From Limnohabitans sp. (GTDB lineage: Bacteria; Pseudomonadota; Gammaproteobacteria; Burkholderiales; Burkholderiaceae_C): 8,972 bases of DNA. Both the position numbers and the translations under genes were made by a program. Positions 6,375 through 8,972 of this stretch are shown here, piece after piece. The DNA lies in the NCBI GenBank assembly GCA_021731425.1, contig JAKFXJ010000293.1, positions 1 through 8,972 of the forward strand, given 5' to 3'. The notes under the pieces were generated by a model. That model was not told where the DNA came from. It worked only from the letters and a program-made list of their open reading frames with translations, and searched no databases. Positions within the stretch are counted from its first letter, which is position 1. Each line of letters starts with the position of its first letter.

Positions 6375-6400
6375 CAAAAGCTGCCCAAAGGCAGCCTTTG
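6375..6400 (-). terminator. infC-rpmI intercistronic hairpin (weak terminator-like)
   Basis: CAAAGGCTGCC-TTTG-GGCAGCTTTTG makes an 11-bp stem with one G-U pair and a 4-base loop; the T-run is mostly inside the 3' arm and is followed by TTAAAAG. As a terminator it would be weak. In E. coli the corresponding spacer carries the L20 translational operator, so a regulatory or transcript-tuning role is as likely as termination. Confidence 0.5.
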
Positions 6401-6434
6401 ACTCAACCAGCCCGAAAGCCGGTCAAATTCTTTG

Positions 6435-7034
6435 TCAAGCCGATTCCGCAGGTACCGACGCGTCAGAAGCCTTGCCACCCGCTACTGGCTTCTTACGACC
6501 AGGCGCAATCATCATGATCATCTGGCGGCCTTCCAACTTGGGAAACTGCTCCACAATGATCGAGTCTGCCAGCTCATCGCGAATGCGGTTGAGCAAGTCC
6601 AAACCGAGTTCCTGGTGCGTGATTTCACGACCACGGAAACGCAAAGTGATCTTGCACTTGTCTCCATCGGCCAAAAACCGACGGATGTTGCGCATCTTGA
6701 TGTTGTAGTCACCATCGTCCGTGCCTGGGCGGAACTTGACTTCCTTGATGTCAATGACCGTTTGCTTGGCTTTGGCTTCCGCCGCACGCTTTTGCTCCTG
6801 GTATTTGAACTTGCCGTAGTCCATCAAACGGCACACTGGCGGGATGGCGGTGGCGGCAATTTCGACCAGGTCCACATCCATCTCACCCGCTAAGCGCAAG
6901 GCTTCGGCCAAGGACAAAATGCCCATGGGCTCATTTTCAGGCCCGGAAACACGGACCTCAGGGGCCATGATTTCACGGTTCAAACGGTGTTTACGTTCTT
7001 CGCGTTGGCGACGATCACGAAATTCGGTAGCGAT
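6435..7034 (-). CDS. infC: Translation initiation factor IF-3 (AUC start)
   Basis: IF3 binds the 30S subunit, prevents premature 50S joining and checks start-codon/initiator-tRNA pairing. 199 residues if begun at 7034 (E. coli 180). N-domain ~20-90 ([20 protein letters not shown], then [20 protein letters not shown]), a lysine/alanine-rich helical linker, and C-domain from ~100 ([47 protein letters not shown]), plus a ~20-residue Ala/Ser/Pro tail. The start is deduced to be ATC: AAGGA (7042-7046) sits 7 bases before it, a TGA (7038-7040) closes the frame two codons upstream, and [16 protein letters not shown] between ATC and the first TTG is the conserved Burkholderiales N-terminus. E. coli infC uses AUU, through which IF3 represses its own translation; AUC would serve the same loop. 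It follows thrS by 86 bp. Confidence 0.95.
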   Translation of the reverse strand: MATEFRDRRQREERKHRLNREIMAPEVRVSGPENEPMGILSLAEALRLAGEMDVDLVEIAATAIPPVCRLMDYGKFKYQEQKRAAEAKAKQTVIDIKEVKFRPGTDDGDYNIKMRNIRRFLADGDKCKITLRFRGREITHQELGLDLLNRIRDELADSIIVEQFPKLEGRQMIMMIAPGRKKPVAGGKASDASVPAESA

Positions 7035-7041
7035 GACTCAA

Positions 7042-7046
7042 TCCTT
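7042..7046 (-). promoter_or_regulatory. infC ribosome-binding site (decides the start)
   Basis: AAGGA on the minus strand, 7 bases before the ATC at 7034-7032. The in-frame TGA at 7040-7038 means no ATG, GTG or TTG can serve at this site, so the ribosome-binding site points to the non-AUG codon. Confidence 0.8.
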
Positions 7047-7055
7047 TACGGAACA

Positions 7056-7074
7056 AAACTGCGAAAAGCAGCCT
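7056..7074 (-). promoter_or_regulatory. Hairpin with T-run in the infC leader
   Basis: AGGCTGC-TTTTC-GCAGTTT folds into a 7-bp stem with two G-U pairs, followed by TGTT; it ends 9 bases before the infC Shine-Dalgarno. It resembles the infC-rpmI hairpin in sequence (AGGCTGC on the 5' side; GCAG then TTTTGTT on the 3' side). It may be a weak attenuator or a protein-binding leader element. Confidence 0.45.
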
Positions 7075-7080
7075 ATCCAT

Positions 7081-7101
7081 CTTTGTGCCCACGGGCCAAA
7101 G
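7081..7101 (-). promoter_or_regulatory. thrS-infC intercistronic hairpin
   Basis: CTTTGGCC-CGTG-GGCACAAAG forms an 8-bp stem with one bulged A and a 4-base loop, 19 bases after the thrS stop. No T-run follows directly, so it looks like an mRNA 3'-end stabiliser or processing structure rather than a terminator. Confidence 0.5.
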
Positions 7102-7120
7102 CTTGTGGCGAAAAACACCT

Positions 7121-8972
7121 TCAGGCTTTAGAAGCGATGTCGGCAGCAATGAGTTCTATGAACGCATCGATCGACATCACACCGAGGTCTTTGTTGCCTC
7201 GGGCGCGCACTGCGACGGTACCTGCTGCCTTTTCTTTGTCGCCAGCGACAAGGATATAAGGCAGCTTTTGCAACGAATGCTCACGTATTTTATACGTGAT
7301 TTTCTCGTTACGCAGGTCCAAATCGACCCTAAGGCCTTGATTTGACACCGATTTTTGCAGTTTTGCAGCGATTTCGCGACAGTAATCTGCCTGAGCATCC
7401 GTGATGTTCAGCACAGACACTTGCAGGGGTGCCAGCCATGTAGGCAAAGCGCCCGCATGCTGCTCAACCAGAATCCCGATGAAGCGCTCCATGCTGCCCA
7501 CAATGGCGCGGTGCAGGATCACCGGACGTTGACGGCTGCCATCTTCGGCGGTGTATTCGGCATCCAGACGCTCGGACAGGTTGAAGTCCACCTGGATCGT
7601 GCCGCACTGCCATTCGCGGCCGATGGCGTCCTTGAGCGTGTATTCGATCTTGGGGCCGTAGAAAGCGCCGTCGCCTTCAGAAATGACGTACTCGCAACCC
7701 GATGCTGTCAGGCTGTCCATCAAGGCTTTTTCGGCCTTGTCCCACAACTCATCAGAGCCGATGCGGGCTGCAGGGCGAGTAGACACCTTGTAGAGAATGT
7801 TGGTGAAGCCAAAATCAGCGTAGACCTTCTTGAGCACCTTGGTGAAAGTGTCGCATTCGGGCAGGATCTGGTCTTCGGTACAGAAGATGTGGCCATCGTC
7901 TTGCGTGAAGCCCCGCACGCGCATGATGCCGTGCAAACCGCCCGAAGGCTCGTTGCGGTGGCACTGGCCAAATTCGCCATAGCGCAAAGGCAGGTCACGG
8001 TAGCTCTTGATGCCCTGCTTGAAGATCAGGATGTGTCCAGGGCAGTTCATCGGCTTGAGGGCGTAATCGCGCTTTTCCGACTCGGTGGTGAACATGTTGT
8101 CACGGTACTTGTCCCAGTGACCGGTTTTTTCCCACAGGCTCTTGTCGATGATCTGAGGGCCTTTGACCTCTTGATAACCGTTGTCACGGTAAACCTGACG
8201 CATGTACTGCTCAATGGTTTGCCAGACGGTCCAGCCTTTGGGGTGCCAGAACACCAGACCCGGGGCATGCTCATCGATGTGAAACAGGTCGAGTTCTCGG
8301 CCCAGTTTGCGATGGTCACGCTTTTCCGCTTCTTCCAGGCGTGTCAGGTACTGCTGCAGATCGTCCTTGCTGGCCCAGGCCGTGCCATAGACACGCTGCA
8401 GCATCTCGTTCTTGCTGTCACCGCGCCAGTAAGCGCCCGCGACCTTCATCAGCTTGAAATGCTTGAGCTTGCCGGTGCTGGGCACGTGGGGGCCACGGCA
8501 CAAGTCTTCGAAGTTGCCTTCACGGTAGAGACTCACGTCTTGGTCTGCCGGGATGCTGGCGATGATTTCTGCCTTGTAATGTTCTCCCAAGCCCTTGAAG
8601 AAGGTGACAGCCTCGTCTCGTGGCAAAACGCGGCGGACCACCGCTTCGTCTTTGTTGGACAACTCGGTCATGCGCTTTTCTATGGTGACCAAGTCTTCGG
8701 GGGTGAACGGACGGCTATAAGAGAAGTCGTAATAAAAGCCGTTTTCGATCACAGGACCGATCGTGACTTGCGCCTCGGGAAACAAATCCTTGACCGCATA
8801 GGCAAGCAAGTGGGCGGTGGAGTGGCGAATCAGCTCCAGGCCTTCCGGATCTTTGGCCGTCACGATGGCCAGCTGGGCATTCGATGTCATGCTGAAGCTG
8901 GTGTCGACCAGCTGGCCATTGACCTTGCCGCCCAAGGCCGCCTTGGCCAAGCCAGCGCCGATGGATGAAGCC
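7121..8972 (-). CDS. thrS: Threonyl-tRNA synthetase (5' end off window)
   Basis: ThrRS, a cytoplasmic class II synthetase that charges tRNA-Thr and hydrolyses Ser-tRNA-Thr. 616 residues are visible; the frame is still open at the right edge, and by comparison with E. coli (642) about 23-25 N-terminal residues of the TGS domain are missing. Counting the first whole codon as residue 1: end of the TGS domain 1-30; N2 editing domain ~45-220 with HSTAH (50-54) and CRGPH (158-162); catalytic domain ~240-530 with zinc ligands Cys310 (MNCPGH), His361 and His487, motif 2 CHRNEPSGG with Arg339, and motif 3 [10 protein letters not shown] with Arg496; anticodon-binding domain from ~515. All key residues are present. 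It heads the cluster thrS-infC-rpmI-rplT; in E. coli ThrRS represses its own mRNA, but that leader is outside the window. Confidence 0.98.
   Translation of the reverse strand, partial: ASSIGAGLAKAALGGKVNGQLVDTSFSMTSNAQLAIVTAKDPEGLELIRHSTAHLLAYAVKDLFPEAQVTIGPVIENGFYYDFSYSRPFTPEDLVTIEKRMTELSNKDEAVVRRVLPRDEAVTFFKGLGEHYKAEIIASIPADQDVSLYREGNFEDLCRGPHVPSTGKLKHFKLMKVAGAYWRGDSKNEMLQRVYGTAWASKDDLQQYLTRLEEAEKRDHRKLGRELDLFHIDEHAPGLVFWHPKGWTVWQTIEQYMRQVYRDNGYQEVKGPQIIDKSLWEKTGHWDKYRDNMFTTESEKRDYALKPMNCPGHILIFKQGIKSYRDLPLRYGEFGQCHRNEPSGGLHGIMRVRGFTQDDGHIFCTEDQILPECDTFTKVLKKVYADFGFTNILYKVSTRPAARIGSDELWDKAEKALMDSLTASGCEYVISEGDGAFYGPKIEYTLKDAIGREWQCGTIQVDFNLSERLDAEYTAEDGSRQRPVILHRAIVGSMERFIGILVEQHAGALPTWLAPLQVSVLNITDAQADYCREIAAKLQKSVSNQGLRVDLDLRNEKITYKIREHSLQKLPYILVAGDKEKAAGTVAVRARGNKDLGVMSIDAFIELIAADIASKA

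Noticed and set aside
6435..6983. infC starting at the TTG at 6983
   Set aside because: It has no Shine-Dalgarno and would drop the conserved N-terminal 17 residues; the ATC at 7034 has a proper ribosome-binding site.
7121..8950. thrS starting at the TTG at 8950
   Set aside because: The frame continues upstream to the window edge with ASSIGAG, a conserved part of the TGS domain, so the gene is truncated by the edge and not started at TTG.
7355..8968. 537-codon plus-strand frame opposite thrS
   Set aside because: Long only because stop codons are rare antisense to this codon usage; thrS on the other strand has every catalytic residue, and this frame has no recognisable family or ribosome-binding site.
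1..8972. Mobile elements, CRISPR, tRNA or a new defence-type system
   Set aside because: No repeat arrays, transposase-like frames, attachment sites or tRNA cloverleafs were seen; every substantial gene belongs to a known core family.

Overview
The window is ordinary core chromosome from a betaproteobacterium, most likely Burkholderiales and probably Comamonadaceae (Limnohabitans/Rhodoferax-like). This is inferred from the order thrS-infC-rpmI-rplT-pheS-pheT-ihfA, the Burkholderiales-type N-terminus of IF3, a DUF1840 gene, and a cold-shock gene divergent from clpS. No mobile element, CRISPR array, tRNA or rRNA was seen. Codon use and style look uniform, with no sign of recent transfer.

Left end (1-1352): the 5' part of clpS runs leftward off the edge. 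Across a 159-bp divergent spacer lies a CspD-type cold-shock gene with an extra C-terminal tail. It is followed, on the same strand, by an exported DUF192 protein. cspD|clpS is a conserved divergent pair; clpA is expected just beyond the left edge.

Centre and right (1356-8972): one long minus-strand cluster, in transcription order thrS (5' end off the right edge), infC, rpmI, rplT, pheS, pheT, ihfA and a small DUF1840 gene. It supplies two aminoacyl-tRNA synthetases, initiation factor 3, ribosomal proteins L35 and L20, and the alpha subunit of IHF. The DUF1840 gene meets the DUF192 gene tail to tail with only 3 bp between stop codons.

The most interesting content is in the spacers of the cluster. 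infC appears to start at an AUC codon, fixed by a Shine-Dalgarno sequence and an in-frame stop just upstream. The spacers before infC and rpmI hold three small hairpins that share the heptamer AGGCTGC. The rplT-pheS spacer holds a UUCG hairpin followed by a strong 15-bp hairpin with a U-rich tract that leaves no room for a promoter before pheS, so pheST must be reached by read-through: a candidate attenuator. A 39-codon frame crosses this spacer and overlaps the pheS start as ATGA. Everything else is a standard translation/IHF gene cluster; I see no new multi-gene system.
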